This document shows, piece after piece, positions 43,904 through 56,710 of a DNA stretch of 64,000 nucleotides (its first letter is position 1; each line of letters starts with the position of its first letter). Both the position numbers and the translations under genes were made by a program. Where the stretch lies: positions 15,128,001-15,192,000 of the forward strand of contig JAKSXM010000014.1 of assembly GCA_022575985.1 (NCBI GenBank). The letters are read 5' to 3'. The notes under the pieces are model-generated. The model searched no databases, had not been told where the DNA came from, and saw only the letters and a list, made by a program, of their open reading frames with translations. This DNA comes from Anagrus nilaparvatae. Its lineage: Eukaryota > Arthropoda > Insecta > Hymenoptera > Mymaridae.

Positions 43904-46900
43904 AATTCTATTTGAGAAAATTTTAAGATACTTCTATTTCGAATTAATTATATATAGCAAAAGTAAACATTTTTTTTTTACATTTTGGGCAGATTCTGGA
44001 CATATTGACTGGTCATAATATGGTTACAAAATGAATCAATAGATTATGTGCAGAAACTCCCATTTAATGTCATTCATTGAATAAGCACTTAATATTTTTT
44101 TTTACCAACAACTCTACTCTAAAATCAGTCTTATTTTTTCAGAAACTAGGTATACAACCATTTAAAAGCATTACTTCTCTATTTACTTTCTGGTCAAATA
44201 AACTGTCAATATTCTACCGCTAATGTAGGAAATTTAATTTTGACCATTTAAAAATGGATAGAACAGTAAAAACTACCTTCTAAATAGACTTTTTAACTAA
44301 GCTATTAAATTTTTCATGTATCTACTAAGGGGGCGTTCAAAAATTACGTAACGCGAATTTTATAAAAAAACCCATCCATGCATGGCAAAATAACACTATT
44401 TTTAGTATCTATAAAGAGGAGTTATTTTTTTGACCAAGAGGGCTAAATAAAAAATAATTGATTTATTTGCTACATTTCATGAACCTTATCAAGCTATAGA
44501 AAAAATATATTATTTATTATAAAAATATATATGTAAATTTTATATATATAACTATTCTTAGTAACTTCAATCATCTCGCGGGAGGGGATAAAAAATAAAA
44601 AATAAATATGCATTAGATTTTTCGATCTTTTATAAAGTCTCTTTACCGGTTCTCAATTTGAAGTAGTATTTGTTTAAGTGCAGTAAAATTTTAATTTTCT
44701 ACTATTTCTATCTGAATTTCAAGGGCTGCTATAAGTAAAAACGAAAAAAAAACCCAAATTATCTATTAGGTGAGATTTTTAGCCAAAAATATTCAATATA
44801 TTAACAAAAAATGAGTTTGTTCGATTTGAATAGAAAATTTTAAAGATTTTAGAAAATCTAAAATGATAATGAGAAAATCGTGTATTAAGTTAACGATTCT
44901 ACTTTTGAAAAATGCAAAGATCTTCTTTTTTTTATTCTTCTAAAGTATACATGTCAAGTTATTTAAAAGCAATTTACCATAAAAATGAAGATTTTCAGAA
45001 AAAATGCAACTGACATTTACAATACATATTTTTAATGTATTAGCGATCTCGAAAATGATTAAAACTTGAACTATCTGTATCTGATAAGTAGTTTTGTTGG
45101 TAAATGTCTTGTTGTCATTATAAGTAATATACAAGTTCTTAATTTTTTTTTTTATCAAAAATTATAATTTTGAAATTTTAAAATAATTTATTTTGATTTA
45201 TTTTTAAAAAAATGTTCATTAATTTTTAGGATTTTGCTATTTTAGAATTTCTCCAACTATTTTATTATTATAATAAAAAAAAAATTTCTAATTAAAAACT
45301 AACTTTATTTTTTGAAACTTTTAGGTACTTGCATTTCAAAATTTATATATATAAAAAATTTAATAAGGTTGCATAGGTTTCTGAGAACTTAGCTCATCTT
45401 GTACTAGAGTGATTATGTATGAAAAATACATTTTAATTAAATAATCTTTTGTTCGTCCTTTTAATAATTTTAAATCTGGAAAATTTTCTGGAACAGTAAA
45501 TAATTATTCATATTAATAGTAATTATTTATTTTCTTTATACTGACTGATTAAGAATATTTTCCAGGTGAAAAAAGAAAACCCGATGGAATTCATAAAATA
45601 ATGTAAAATTGACAATTATAATATTATTTAATTAAAAAGTTTCTCGGGTACTTTACCTATGGCATGCATTACACATCCATTGAACGTACTTTGTACAAAA
45701 GTCACTATACATGTAAATTTCAAAATCATGAAATTTAATTAATTTCATTTCATTTTGACATTCTCCAATTTCAAGTTTTAAGCTTTAGCCTCACATCTAC
45801 ATTAAATTATAAAGTATCATTGCTTGTGAATACAACTATTGTTATTACCAACTTTTGTACATAATAACTCGAAAATTCATGTTCCATTTCTGTATGAAAT
45901 TTCAGCAGCGTAGCCCAGTACTTTTATTATAATTTAAACATCCACAGTGCTTGAGTTTATTTCTTTCTTTTTTATTTAATCCTATCTGATTCAGGTTTTA
46001 ATTTAAAATACAATAGCTTATTCATTCATAACTCTAATTCACTTCACTTTATAATTTTAAACATGTTTACTATCTTCTTCAAGAGCGTATCTTTTAAATA
46101 AATTATATTTTACAATGGCTTCTTTTTTATAGACAATTTTTTTTACATTTTTTTATTTTTATGCAATAAACCTATGCACTTTTTTACTTTAGAATTTTGA
46201 AAAATATTTACTTTTTCAATAATTTATTAACATTTTGATAAATTTATATCCATTTTAAATGGCAGAAAAATTAAATCAAAATATAAAAAAACTGAATTTA
46301 AATAAGCTCGAATTTTCTTGATTTTTTCATACATTTTAGTTATAATTTCAAATCTACTTGAATAAAAAATTAACTTTTAACAAGTTCCTTAAAAAAAAAC
46401 AATTTTTCAAGCTGAAAATATAAAAAAAATCAGGCTAACTCTTGTTATTTGAACTTTATTGTTTTGATAAATAATGAAATCAATTTAAACTCAAATTCGA
46501 TAGCAACTACGCAGCCGTTTAAAATAACTCCCAGGCCAATCAAAAGATTTTTAAAGCATTTTATTTAGAGTTCTGATGAGATACTGATGTTACAATCGCA
46601 TTACTAAAAACCGTAATTTTTATATCCTAGTTTGTAATGAATTTCAATTGAAAATAAAATTTATCCCTTTTTATAGTCAATAACTTATCTAATTTATTAG
46701 ACGATTCTTCATTGTAAATGAAATTGAATAATAAACGTTTCAGTTACGAACTACCTCCGATGTAAAAATCAGAATATCTTGTTAGAAAAGAAAAAAATAT
46801 AAAATAGTTGAAATAAGATCTTTTTTTTTTCTGATGTAGTTAAATATTTAAACGAATACATATTTTATGTGTTTGACATGGTTAATGCATGTGGAATATT

Positions 46901-47759
46901 GAAATTCTGTGAGCTGAAGAAATGAGGAAAGTATTCGCATATAGATATTAAACTATAAGAATATAAAGAAAAGATAGTTTGCCGCACATGAAGCATGGAA
47001 TAGAAAAAAAACTGCAAAATCGAAATAAAAGAATATTTTAAAAAAATAGCATTCTTTAAGCGACTGTTGGAAAATGAAAATGACAATGAAACATGTCTAT
47101 GTGTATATATGCATGCATGCTTAAAACAATAGAAGAAAAAGAATTATTCAAATATACAAAGGGCAAAAAAATATATAGAAAACCACATGCGCCTCATAGG
47201 ACAAAATGACACAACCTGCATATAATGTGCCCTACATTTTTTTTCCTCTCCTGTGTCTACCTATTTTCATAGTATTTCTTTTGCTTATTTTACAGTGAGT
47301 AAAATTTTTATCACTACAAAAATGTATGATATCATGCTATTTTATATTTATACTGAAATTTCAACAACAATTTTCAAGTAAAAAAATTGCAGTGAAATTT
47401 TTTTTTTTAATCCAGCAAACATATTCTTTTTTTTATTCGTGCCGGATTACCTCGAATAAAATTTGGATTAAAAATATTAGGCAACATTTTTTTATGCATA
47501 TTATGTAAAGTAATGAACTTAATTTTTTTACTTTGACTTCAATAAATAAATTAAAATAAATATGTTTTGATTTAATTAATTAAAAATATCAAAAACATAT
47601 GACTTTTTCTATGCCTACTAGCTTTGGGAATCTTATTTTTTAGTAAATAGCCACATGGAAGTTCGTATCTGTAAAAATTTTTGTCAGGGTAATTACTACA
47701 TAGATAGTACATTTACTGTCCTGATAATTAGCAGTTATTTACTGTTGTGAAATTTGTTT
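43904..47759. other. AT-rich intron sequence, no gene seen
   Basis: No exon, RNA gene or transposon end was recognised on either strand. Confidence 0.4.
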
Positions 47760-48010
47760 CCCCAAAATTTTTTTCCTAAAAAAAAAAAATACGCCATTAT
47801 TTTTTTCATTTTGATTGTAATACCTAATTTTTTTATATTGAAGTACTACTTTCCCAAAAATCGTTTATACTAAATTTAAAAAAATTTTTGTTTCACAATT
47901 TTCGGTGTAAAAAAATGATGAAAACAGAGTTATTTTTTTTTTCTTTTTGGACGTAGTTTTCAGGTTCGTATATGGAAGTACTAGTTTTGACATGATTATT
48001 GCTAATTTAG
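47760..48010. repeat. Diverged fragment of the T-rich repeat family
   Basis: CTTTTTGGACGTAGT followed by GGAAGTACTAGTTTT (47944-47980), and TTGTAATACCTAATTTTTT (about 47816), are the same landmarks and order as in the 0.96-1.9 kb tandem repeat. Confidence 0.55.
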
Positions 48011-49435
48011 TAAACTATACTAAATAACTGATTCCTGAAAAAAATTGTATAAACTAAATTTATTTTTAAACAATTGTTATTCTTTGAGGAAGCGATTTGT
48101 CCTATTAGCATCGTTTTTAAATGTCAAAGCAAAGTACTTGCCTATTAAAAGAATTTATTGAAATAAAAAAGCTTTGAGAAATGCTGTAGGAAAAATTAAA
48201 ATAAATAAAAAAATTTGAATGATTTATGGTAATCCTTAAAGCCAATTTATTTATGTTAATGATGATTTAAAAAGTTTGAAATTTTTGCTCAACAACTGAT
48301 TTAATCCGAGTCTGAGTATATTTTATATTTAATGGAGTAAATCTGCTTTTAGCTCTATAGGTTTATAACCCAGTACATATTTTGTGCGCATATCATTATT
48401 TTGTTACTCCTTATTTACAATTGATTAGTTTAAAAAACTAAAAAATATTATTTTGAAAATTTATTTTATTTTACTGAAAAGAAAATTGAATTAGAACTGA
48501 TAATAGTTTTTAAATTTTAGCTAGAAGACAATAGAAGATAAAGAATATGTAATGTGGATATCCGTGTGTATGTAAATTTTTTTGCATAAAAGTATGGTAC
48601 TTTTTCCATTTTAATAACACAAAACACTTAGAATCATGGAATGGAAAGTAAGTGAAACATAGAGAAAAGAATTACGTACATAAATTAAAGAAAAAGTTTA
48701 TATAAAAGAAAAATATAAATATTCGCTGGACTAAACACGTATATGCGTATATAAATTTTCATAATGCTTGCATGCACATCTGAGTTTGAAAATATCTGTA
48801 CAATAGACGAATATAATATATTTAATATAAAAGTGACATTTTTTATAGATATATATTATTATATAATATATAAGAATATATTACAAAAGCATATTGCTTT
48901 GAATCTAAGAATACGTGACTTGGTCGAGTTCACGTCCGTTTACGTTTCTTCTTATTCCAAACTAAGATACTTGTACACTGGCTGTAGGAAATTTTATTTT
49001 TTTAAATAATTATTATAATAATGCGCTTTCCTCATCAAAAACTAACTTTCTTCGGAAATTTTTAGGGATAATATTATCCGGATCTTACGCACTTCCAAGA
49101 GTCCAAGAGGTACATACTTTCTATGTATAAGATATATATTTTCTTTACTCCAATTTTTAGAGGTTGTTAATATTGCCCTTTGTAAAGAAAAAAAACATTC
49201 ATAACCTCATCTAGAAATATTTATTATTACCAAATGCGATTACAGAAACTATTTATTACCTTATACCTCCGCATTTGGAAAAATAAACATTTCTACGAGC
49301 CGATTCAGAATGTACTATTAACTCTTACCTTTAAATAAACAATAATAATAATTAGTTGAATTGTAAGAAAAAAGAATTTTTCTTAGTTTAAAAAAAGTAT
49401 AAAATATAAAATACTTTCTTTGCGTTTCAATTTAA
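48011..49435. other. AT-rich intron sequence, no gene seen
   Basis: Nothing recognised. The open frame at 48764-49009 has no motif. Confidence 0.4.
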
Positions 49436-49885
49436 ATTCTAATGTAGAAAATTATTTTTTATTAACTTGTTTTTAGAAAATAATAGCTTTTTTTATTTTA
49501 CACTAACAACATGGAACATGTTCGTTGGATGGGGTATTTGAAAAGTCTGGCTAGGCAGAGGGGCGGGTGAAAAATTGACGTTTTAGGTTGGGTGAAATGG
49601 ACTTGGAATATTTTCGATTTAGGGACTTAGAATTATTTGAAGTAGGAGTCAGTCTATAATAAGAACAAAAACTTAGAATACTTTAGGTTTATGGACTTGT
49701 GATAATTTATATTCCAGGATTTATTGTAATTTCGGTTTCAGGACTTATAATAATTAGGGAGTAGAAGTTGAAACTGTTATAGAACATGTTTCATGATCGT
49801 TGGTTGTATGAAAACACAAACCAGTTATAAGTTTTATTTTCTAAAAATAAGTAAATAAAATATAATTTTCTGCATTAGAATAATA
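49436..49885. mobile_element. ~450-bp MITE
   Basis: The left ATTCTAATGTAGAAAATTAT (49436) and the complement of the right end, ATTCTAATGCAGAAAATTAT (ending 49885), are near-identical ~50-bp inverted repeats continuing through TTTTTAGAAAATAA. The interior is GC-richer than the ends, with repeated GGACTT words (about 49600-49750) and two related AACATG stretches. It has no open frame, and the target duplication is unclear. Confidence 0.72.
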
Positions 49886-50350
49886 ATTATCTTTGAATAA
49901 AATCAAATGTTCTACTTATTGTTAGTATATTAAATTTTTAATAAATTCATTGAATGATTATGGTAGTTTATAATTAAAACATTCTTCATCAAGTTACGCC
50001 TCAAACATGAGATAGCGTGGTTATAATATGACCAAACTATTATAATATATTAAATTAAATACTTTTAATGTACACATGTTACAAGAATGTCAGGCAGAAA
50101 ATTTACTCAAATATTTGTTTTATTAAAATAAAATAAAAATATTTTTTTAATTTTCCATTTTCTTTTATTTGAAATATTTCAAATGCGTCAAGGAATGAAA
50201 AAAAGAAGCTATTTGGCTCTAAAAAATGGTAATTAAAAATCATTCGTTCATTTTAAAGCATTTTATGAGTTTTATTAAGAACATGACAAATTTAAAAAAA
50301 AAAAGTACAGAAATTTTTAATAAATGCTAAAATATTTGAATTTTATTATA

Positions 50351-50519
50351 TCCACTCCGCAATAATAAGTAAGTATTTACTAGGAAAAAAGTTGGATTTT
50401 ATAAAATTATTTGAAAATTGCAAATCAAATTGGGAAATCCAACTTTTTTCTAAGTAAATTTTGAGCTATTTATTTATTTATTTATTTTTAATCAAGGCAG
50501 AATTTAATTACGGAGTGGA
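50351..50519. mobile_element. 169-bp TA-flanked MITE
   Basis: The ends TCCACTCCG / CGGAGTGGA are flanked by TA (50349-50350 and 50520-50521). A second inner inverted pair is GGAAAAAAGTTGGATTT and AAATCCAACTTTTTTCT. It is non-coding. Confidence 0.75.
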
Positions 50520-50674
50520 TAAAATAAATTTCAAATGTTTATATTTGGAACAAAATTAATTATTTCAAAAAAACTAGTGTCATTAATGCATGGTATTGTA
50601 TAATGTATATGTTACGGGTAGAGTCCGATCTTTGGATAAAGCTAGGACTATCCGGTTAAAGCTAGCTTCATTAA

Positions 50675-52087
50675 CTCATTAACGCCGGAGCGGAGAGTTT
50701 TGGAAATGAGCAAAAATAAGTATATTCCTTTATAGATAAGTGGCTAAAAAGTTCATCCTTGTAGTAAAATTTCATGTTCTTTCAGAATATGATATTAGTT
50801 TTTACCTACAACCAATAAAAATACCCTAAAAACGGGAGTAAAAGGGGTAGGTCAGGCATTATTAGGAAATGTTTGGAAAAAGCAATGAAAAAAGTATCCA
50901 ATTTTATTAAAAATGTTTGAAAACAATATTTTTTATTTAAATTTAAGTAAACTTTATATATATTGAGGTCTCATACATTTTGGCCCTATTTACAACCCTT
51001 AAAAGGTGGATAAGGGTGGTACTCCAGTCAAAATACGGGTTTGGTTGTATTATCATTGGCGAAAACCAGATTTGCTCTACTATATGTTTTTTGGGTCACT
51101 AAACACTCCAATATGGGTATATCCTGGACGCTCAAAGTGCGAAAATAACAAAAATACCCCATTTAGGGGTAGTTTTAGCTGCTTTAAGGGTGAAATATTG
51201 ATTATATATGAAAAAGGAGTCTAAATTCTTGATTAGCGACCCAAAAAACCTATATGGGCATATCCTGGATGTTAAAAGTACGAAATTAGCAAAAACACCC
51301 CTTTTTGGGGGTAGTTTTAACCAATTTACGGGTAAAATTTTAATTATTTATGAAAAAGGAGTCGAAATCCTTGATTAGCGACCCAAAAAACCTATATGGG
51401 CATATACTGAATGCTAAAAGTACGAAAATAGCAAAAACACTCCCTTTTCGGGAGAAGTTTTAACCACTTTAGGGGTGAAATTTTAATTATTTATGAAAAA
51501 GAAGTCAAATTATTGATCAGTGACCCAAAAAAACAGTATGGTGCAAATCTGAGTGCTCAAAAAGCGAATATGTAAAAAAAACTCCTTTTTGGGGGTAGTT
51601 TTTGCAAATTTAAGGGTGAAGCCCCAATTTCTCTGACAAAATTACCCCGATTTTCGTGTTCAGCGACCCAATAAACATATAGTAGAGCAAATCTGGTTTT
51701 TGCCAGTGATTATACAACCAAACTCGTATTTTGACTGGAGCACTACCCTTATCCACCTTTCAAGGGTTGTAAATAGGGCCAAAATGTATGAGACCTCAAT
51801 GTATACGAAGTTTACTTAAATTTACATAAAAAATATTGTTTTCAAACATTTTTCAATAAAATTGGATACTTTTTTCATTGATTTTTCTAAACATTTCCGA
51901 ATAATGCCTGACCTACCCTTTCACCACCGTTTTTAGGGTATTTTTGAAGGTTGTAGGTAAAAACTAATAACAGATTCTGAAAGAGCATGAAATTTTATTC
52001 TAAGGATGAACTTTATAGCCATTTATCTATAAGGGAATATACTTATTTTGGCTCATTTCCAAAACTCTCCGCCCCGGCGTTAATGAG
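50675..52087. mobile_element. TTAA-flanked foldback element, copy 1 (1.4 kb)
   Basis: TTAA lies at 50671-50674 and 52088-52091. The ends CTCATTAACGCCGGAGCGG and the complement closing GGCGTTAATGAG begin ~350-bp arms with landmarks GGAAATGAGCAAAAATAAG, AAACATTT and CCTTAAAAGGTGGATAAGG. The arms lead into an inner part starting TACTCCAGTCAAAATACGG. The core (about 51090-51640) is about four ~150-bp subrepeats, each with GATTAGCGACCCAAAAAACC, ACACCCC...GGGGGTAG and AAAATTTTAATTATTTATGA. TTAA duplication suggests piggyBac-type mobilisation, but no transposase was found. Confidence 0.82.
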
Positions 52088-53744
52088 TTAAAGCAGTGTT
52101 GGATAAAGTCCGATTCTTGATAATTTTCATTTCTTTTCTTCAACATTATCCGGTATCGCTTGGATAAATCCCGATCCATATAAAATTTAGTACAATATAG
52201 TAAAAAGTAAACAAAAATATAGTAACTTTTTTTTAAAAAATTTTATTAGATTAACTACATAAATCATATTTTTGCATTGAACTAAATTTTTTGATTTACT
52301 AGTCTATTATAAGAAAAAAAAAATTATTTAGAATGAAATAAAAAAAATATAAAATTTAAAATATTATTTATTTGTACATGGTAAGCTACCGTGGCATTTT
52401 GAATTGCATTTAAGACCACTGGTCTTGCACTTGCACTTATTATTTTTGCAACCATGTTTGCAATGTTTAAAGTTTTCTTTTCAGCTATGTTTGTTGCGTT
52501 TCTGGGTGTAAATTGACTTCGTGAAAACATTTCTTATAGTTGAAATCCCTGATGTAGTTACACTGAAAAAAAATTCCAGTTACGGTAACTGGAATTACAG
52601 TAACAGGAACCGGAATTCCAACTTCGAAAAATGGATTTTTTTTACGTCAAAGACGTAATATAAAGTAATTCTCGATGATAAAAATAGATGTTTTAAGAAG
52701 AATAATTTAAATTTTTTACACTTTTTAAATGTTATTAATTAATTATTAATATTAATATTATTTATTACGAATATTTAATTCTGATTTTTAGCAAATATGG
52801 TATAGATAAATATCATACTTAATACGCCTTACGATCATCAGAAATTTCGTAATTTAACTTATACGAGAGCCCCTAAATTTCCATAGAATTTTTAACTTGA
52901 ATCATTTTTCTCTCTATATAAGCGTCTTGAGCCAGACTAAAATATATTATTTTAATAATAATACTAACCTATTTTCCCTAAAAGATCTATTAAATAATAC
53001 TGAACTTTTGAGTTTTTTTTAATTTTAATTTTTTCTAGAAGTCTCTAATATGCTTTGCAAAATTTTAAATTTCCGGAATGAACTTTATCACCATTTGAAG
53101 TTTAAGCGCTGAGTTGAAGACTTAATTTATTTGCGTGATTTGCGAAACGAAATACAGAAAATTAATATTAAAACAAATAAGCCAAATTACGACATTGACA
53201 AAGATGTTACGAGTATCTAATAATTCACGATAAACCTTAGCTACAGTGATCAAAACCGATCCTGGTTAAGGATATAAAAATCTAATTGATATACTACAAG
53301 TTAATAAAATGCAAACATATATGAAAGTCAAATTTCTTTTTATTTTAATGATTAAAATTTTTTGTATTTTTTGAGCACAATATGATGATTATGAAGAAAA
53401 AAAAATTTGCATTTAAAATCAAAAAACAAAAAAAAAGTAATTGAAAAGCATTTACATTTTTTATTTATGCAGTATAAATACTATTACACGAGTTCATTAT
53501 ATTCATAACAACAAACATTTGTTTCCATATTTGTGTTTTTTTCACAGAAAATAAAAAGAAAATTTACATTTTTTTAATATTCATTTATTTTATTTTTTTT
53601 TCCTCATTAAGTATATATATTCTTTTGAAAGTAAAATTTTCGTTACGTTATGAATCATAATATGATAAATGTTATAAATATTAACCAGTTTTTGATTAAA
53701 TTTTTTAATTAAAAAAAAATTGAATTTCTAAAACACATTTATTC
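52088..53744. other. AT-rich intron sequence with one MITE-like end
   Basis: At 52562 CACTGAAAAAAAATTCCAG followed by GGTAACTGG / CCAGTTACC words resembles one end of the 17084-type MITE, without a matching right end. A 68-residue minus-strand frame (52530-52324) has more balanced codon composition than neighbours but no motif I recognise. Confidence 0.4.
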
Positions 53745-54168
53745 CAGGGTTGGAAAATACGGGTGATTTTGACGCGCATTAACCGTATGCCGTATATATA
53801 CGGGAACAGAAAAATACGGCCCGCATTTTTCATAGCCGTATATATGGAAAAAAATTATACAAGCCCGTATCCGTATGTACGGGTAAAGTGAATACGGGCC
53901 CGTACAAATTTTTCCGCAAATATGGATAACAATATACGAAACCCGTATTTTAGGCATCCTTACAAACGATAAAAAAAGTTGAGACCCGTATATACGGATC
54001 AGTTCTATACGGAACCGTACATCTTTTACCCGTATATACGAATAACTGAAATGCGGAACCGTATATAACCCACCCGTATATACGGGTCTCAACTTTTTTC
54101 ATCCATTTATACAGATGCCCGAAATACGGGATCCATAGATTGTTAGTATACCATTGATCCGTATATAC

Positions 54169-55309
54169 TCCAGTCAAAGTACCCGGGGGGGGGGGAGTTG
54201 TATTTTTACTGGCGAACATGAGATTTGCATTTAAAAATCGGGATCATTTCGTAAAAAAATGGGGGCTTCACCCCTAAATTTGCAAAAAACTACTCCAAAA
54301 TGGGGTTTTTTTTTACATAGTTGCACTTTGAGCGCTCAGATTCGCACCATACGGGTTTTTTGGGTCGCTGATCAAGAATTTCGATTTCTTTTTAATAAAT
54401 AATTAAAATTTCACCCCTAAATTGGCTAAAATTACCCCCGAAAAGGGGGTTTGCTATTTTGACACATTGAGCAACCAGGATATGTATATATAGGTTTTGT
54501 GGATCTTTAATCAAGAACTTCGACTCCTTTTTCATAAATATTCAATATTTCACCCATAAATAGTTAAAACTACTCCTAAAAGGTGTGTTTTTGCTATTTT
54601 CAAACTTTGAGCATCCCAATTATGTCTATTCAGGTTTCTGGGCCGCTGATCAATAAAAATTTATTATTTTTGTATAAAAAATTTATACTTACCTGAAAAA
54701 TAAATTATTATAGTGAAGGTAAAAATGAATATTTTTTTTTTTTTATAATGCATACTCAAGAAATATTGAATACTTATGAAAAATAAATCAAAATTCTTGA
54801 TTAGCGAAGAAAAAAACCTATCTGGACATATCCTGGATACGCAAAGTGAACAAATAGCAAAAACACCCCTATTAGGGGTAGTTTAAGCTATTTTAAGGGT
54901 GAAATATTGAATATTTATGAAAAATAAGTCGAAATTCTTGATTAGCGACCCAAAAAATCTATTTGGACATATCCTGGTTGCTCAATGTGCCCAAATAGCA
55001 AAAACACCCCATTTTCGGGGGTAATTTTAGCCAATTTAGGGGTGAAATTTTAATTATTTATGAAAAATTAATCAAAATTCTTGATCAGCGACCCAAAAAA
55101 CCCGTATGGTGCGAATCTGAGCGCTCAAAGTGCAACTATGTAAAAAACACCCCATTTTTGGATAGTTTTTTGCAAATTTAGGGGTGAAGCCCCCATTTCT
55201 TTACGAAATGACCCCGATTTTCGTGTTCAGCGACCAAAAAAACATATAGTAAAGCAAATCTCACGTTCGCCAGTAAAAATACAACCAAACCCGTATTTTG
55301 ACTGGAGCA
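54169..55309. mobile_element. Foldback element inserted in the palindrome array (1.14 kb)
   Basis: Left TCCAGTCAAAGTACCCGGGG and, complemented, the right GCTCCAGTCAAAATACGGG start inverted arms containing ATTTTTACTGGCGAAC and AAATTTGCAAAAAACTA. The target word ATATAC flanks both sides (54163-54168, 55310-55315). The core consists of the same ~150-bp subrepeats as the two TTAA-flanked elements, but the TTAA arms are absent. It is therefore the inner module moving on its own, or a related family. An 11-G run lies at 54185-54195. Confidence 0.75.
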
Positions 55310-55416
55310 ATATACGGATCACAACTTTTTTAGCCTTTAAAAAAGGGAAAATAATTTAAATTTGAATTTAAATTTTACCTATTTTCCGTCTAGCGACTTC
55401 GTTATTTGTCATTTAC

Positions 55417-55448
55417 GACATGTTTCGGAACTTATGTTCTATCATCAG
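55417..55448 (-). ncRNA. Hammerhead-like motif in the Penelope left arm (antisense)
   Basis: The inverted copy of the right-arm motif: CTGATGA at 55448-55442 on the minus strand, helix II AGAAC / GTTCC with one mismatch, GAAA at 55426-55423, then CATGTC. It lies in the terminal inverted repeat and is antisense to the element's ORF. Confidence 0.5.
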
Positions 55449-55449
55449 G

Positions 55450-56216
55450 TTTCATCATCAGCATAAACAAAAACATACAATTTACTTTAGAAATTGAAGA
55501 AAATAATTCCATAAATTTTCTAGATTTGACTTCATATAAATCAAATAATGAATTTAATTATAAAATATACAAAAAACCAACAACTACTGATACAACCATT
55601 CATGCAACATCTCATCATCCATATTCACAAAAAATGGTTGCATATAATTCATTTATACACAGATTATTAACTATTCCTCTAGAACCAGATGATTTCCAGA
55701 AAGAATTAAACATCATTAAACAAATTGCCATTGCCAATGGTTATAATAGCAATATTATAGATGAACTCATCAAAAAACAACAGTACAAGAAAAGACATCC
55801 AGATATACCAAAAAACAATGCAAAATATATATCATCTACATACGGTAATTTTACGGCACCAACTTTAACTGAAATATTTAAAAAATTAAGTATAAAAAAT
55901 TACGATCCGGACAGAAAACAAGATACAAAAAATACTGCGTCAAACAAAAAGAACTGAATTAGAGTCCAAAAGTGGAATATATAAAATTTAATGTAGTGAT
56001 TGTGATTGTGCATATATTGGACAAACAGGACACACTTTCGCCAAAAGATTTAAAGGACATATACCTGGACCAAATCAAAACGTCATCACAACAAATTATG
56101 CAAAACATCTTAATTCCACAAATCATAATGGTTTAAAATTTAATGAAAATCTAAAGGCATTGCATATATGTAAAAAAGGTAATATTATGGATACACTTGA
56201 AGAATACGATGAATAA
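55450..56216 (+). pseudogene. Penelope-like ORF: RT C-terminus plus GIY-YIG endonuclease (broken)
   Basis: The frame to 55957 contains INFLDLTSYKSNNEFNYKI, YKKPTTTDTTIHATSHHPYS, MVAYNSFIHRLLTIPL and IKQIAIANGYN, the region following the reverse-transcriptase palm in Penelope-like elements. The palm with its catalytic aspartates is missing. After a +1 frameshift (about 55935) come ELESKSGIYKI, an in-frame TAA (55989-55991), CSDCDCAYIGQTGHTFAKRF, NYAKHLNSTNHN and LHICKKGNIMDTLEEYDE, ending at 56214-56216. GIY-x10-YIG, with the CxDCxC cluster between, is the nuclease hallmark of the family. One frameshift, one stop and 5' truncation mean no functional product. The boundary of the first frame on its left lies in the terminal arm. 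Confidence 0.87.
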
Positions 56217-56678
56217 GAATAATCTATTAGAAAAATAAAACAAATAAAAATAAAATAAAAAATAAAAATAAAATAATAAATAAATAATTTAAATTGTACT
56301 CGATAAAAGGTCAAATTGTTTTATTTTTCTATTCACTAAACTCGAGTAAAACTTAAAAAAATTATAATAATCTATTAGGTATTTAAAGACAATGAAAACT
56401 TATTAAATGAACAGTTGAAATTTAAAAATAACATCATATATTATGCAGCCATTAAATTAAATGAAATATAATAATAACAAAACTGGAATTAAAATAATAA
56501 TATCAATAATAACATAACAACAAATTTCTCTTAAAATTTAAATTTTAATTTAACAATATTTAGTGCACAATTGGCATTACAACGGTGCGCACCTCGCAAA
56601 TAAAATGTAATGTTATAAAAATAAGTGACAGTGTTAATAATTAATCATCCTAATAACATTTTTTAATAATTTGGAAAC

Positions 56679-56710
56679 CTGATGATGGAACATAAGTTCC
56701 GAAACATGTC
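56679..56710 (+). ncRNA. Hammerhead-like motif in the Penelope right arm
   Basis: Core CTGATGA (56679-56685), helix II GGAAC (56687-56691) with GTTCC (56696-56700) around loop ATAA, and GAAA (56701-56704). A minimal helix III is AC (56704-56705) with GT (56708-56709), followed by C (56710). Penelope-like elements are known to carry hammerheads in their terminal repeats, often with tiny helix III. Helix I is poor here (two pairs next to the core), so activity is uncertain. Confidence 0.6.

Noticed and set aside
46572..46605. CTGATGA core with GAT/ATC pairing
   Set aside because: It is not followed by GAA, and there is no helix III, so it is coincidental.
52324..52530. 68-residue minus-strand frame with balanced composition
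   Set aside because: I recognise no domain, and a small AT-region frame of this length is expected by chance.
53739..54219. Tyr/Arg-rich minus-strand frames (also 57041-57526)
   Set aside because: They are translations of the CCGTATATACGG array (YIRVSY-type repeats), not protein-coding.
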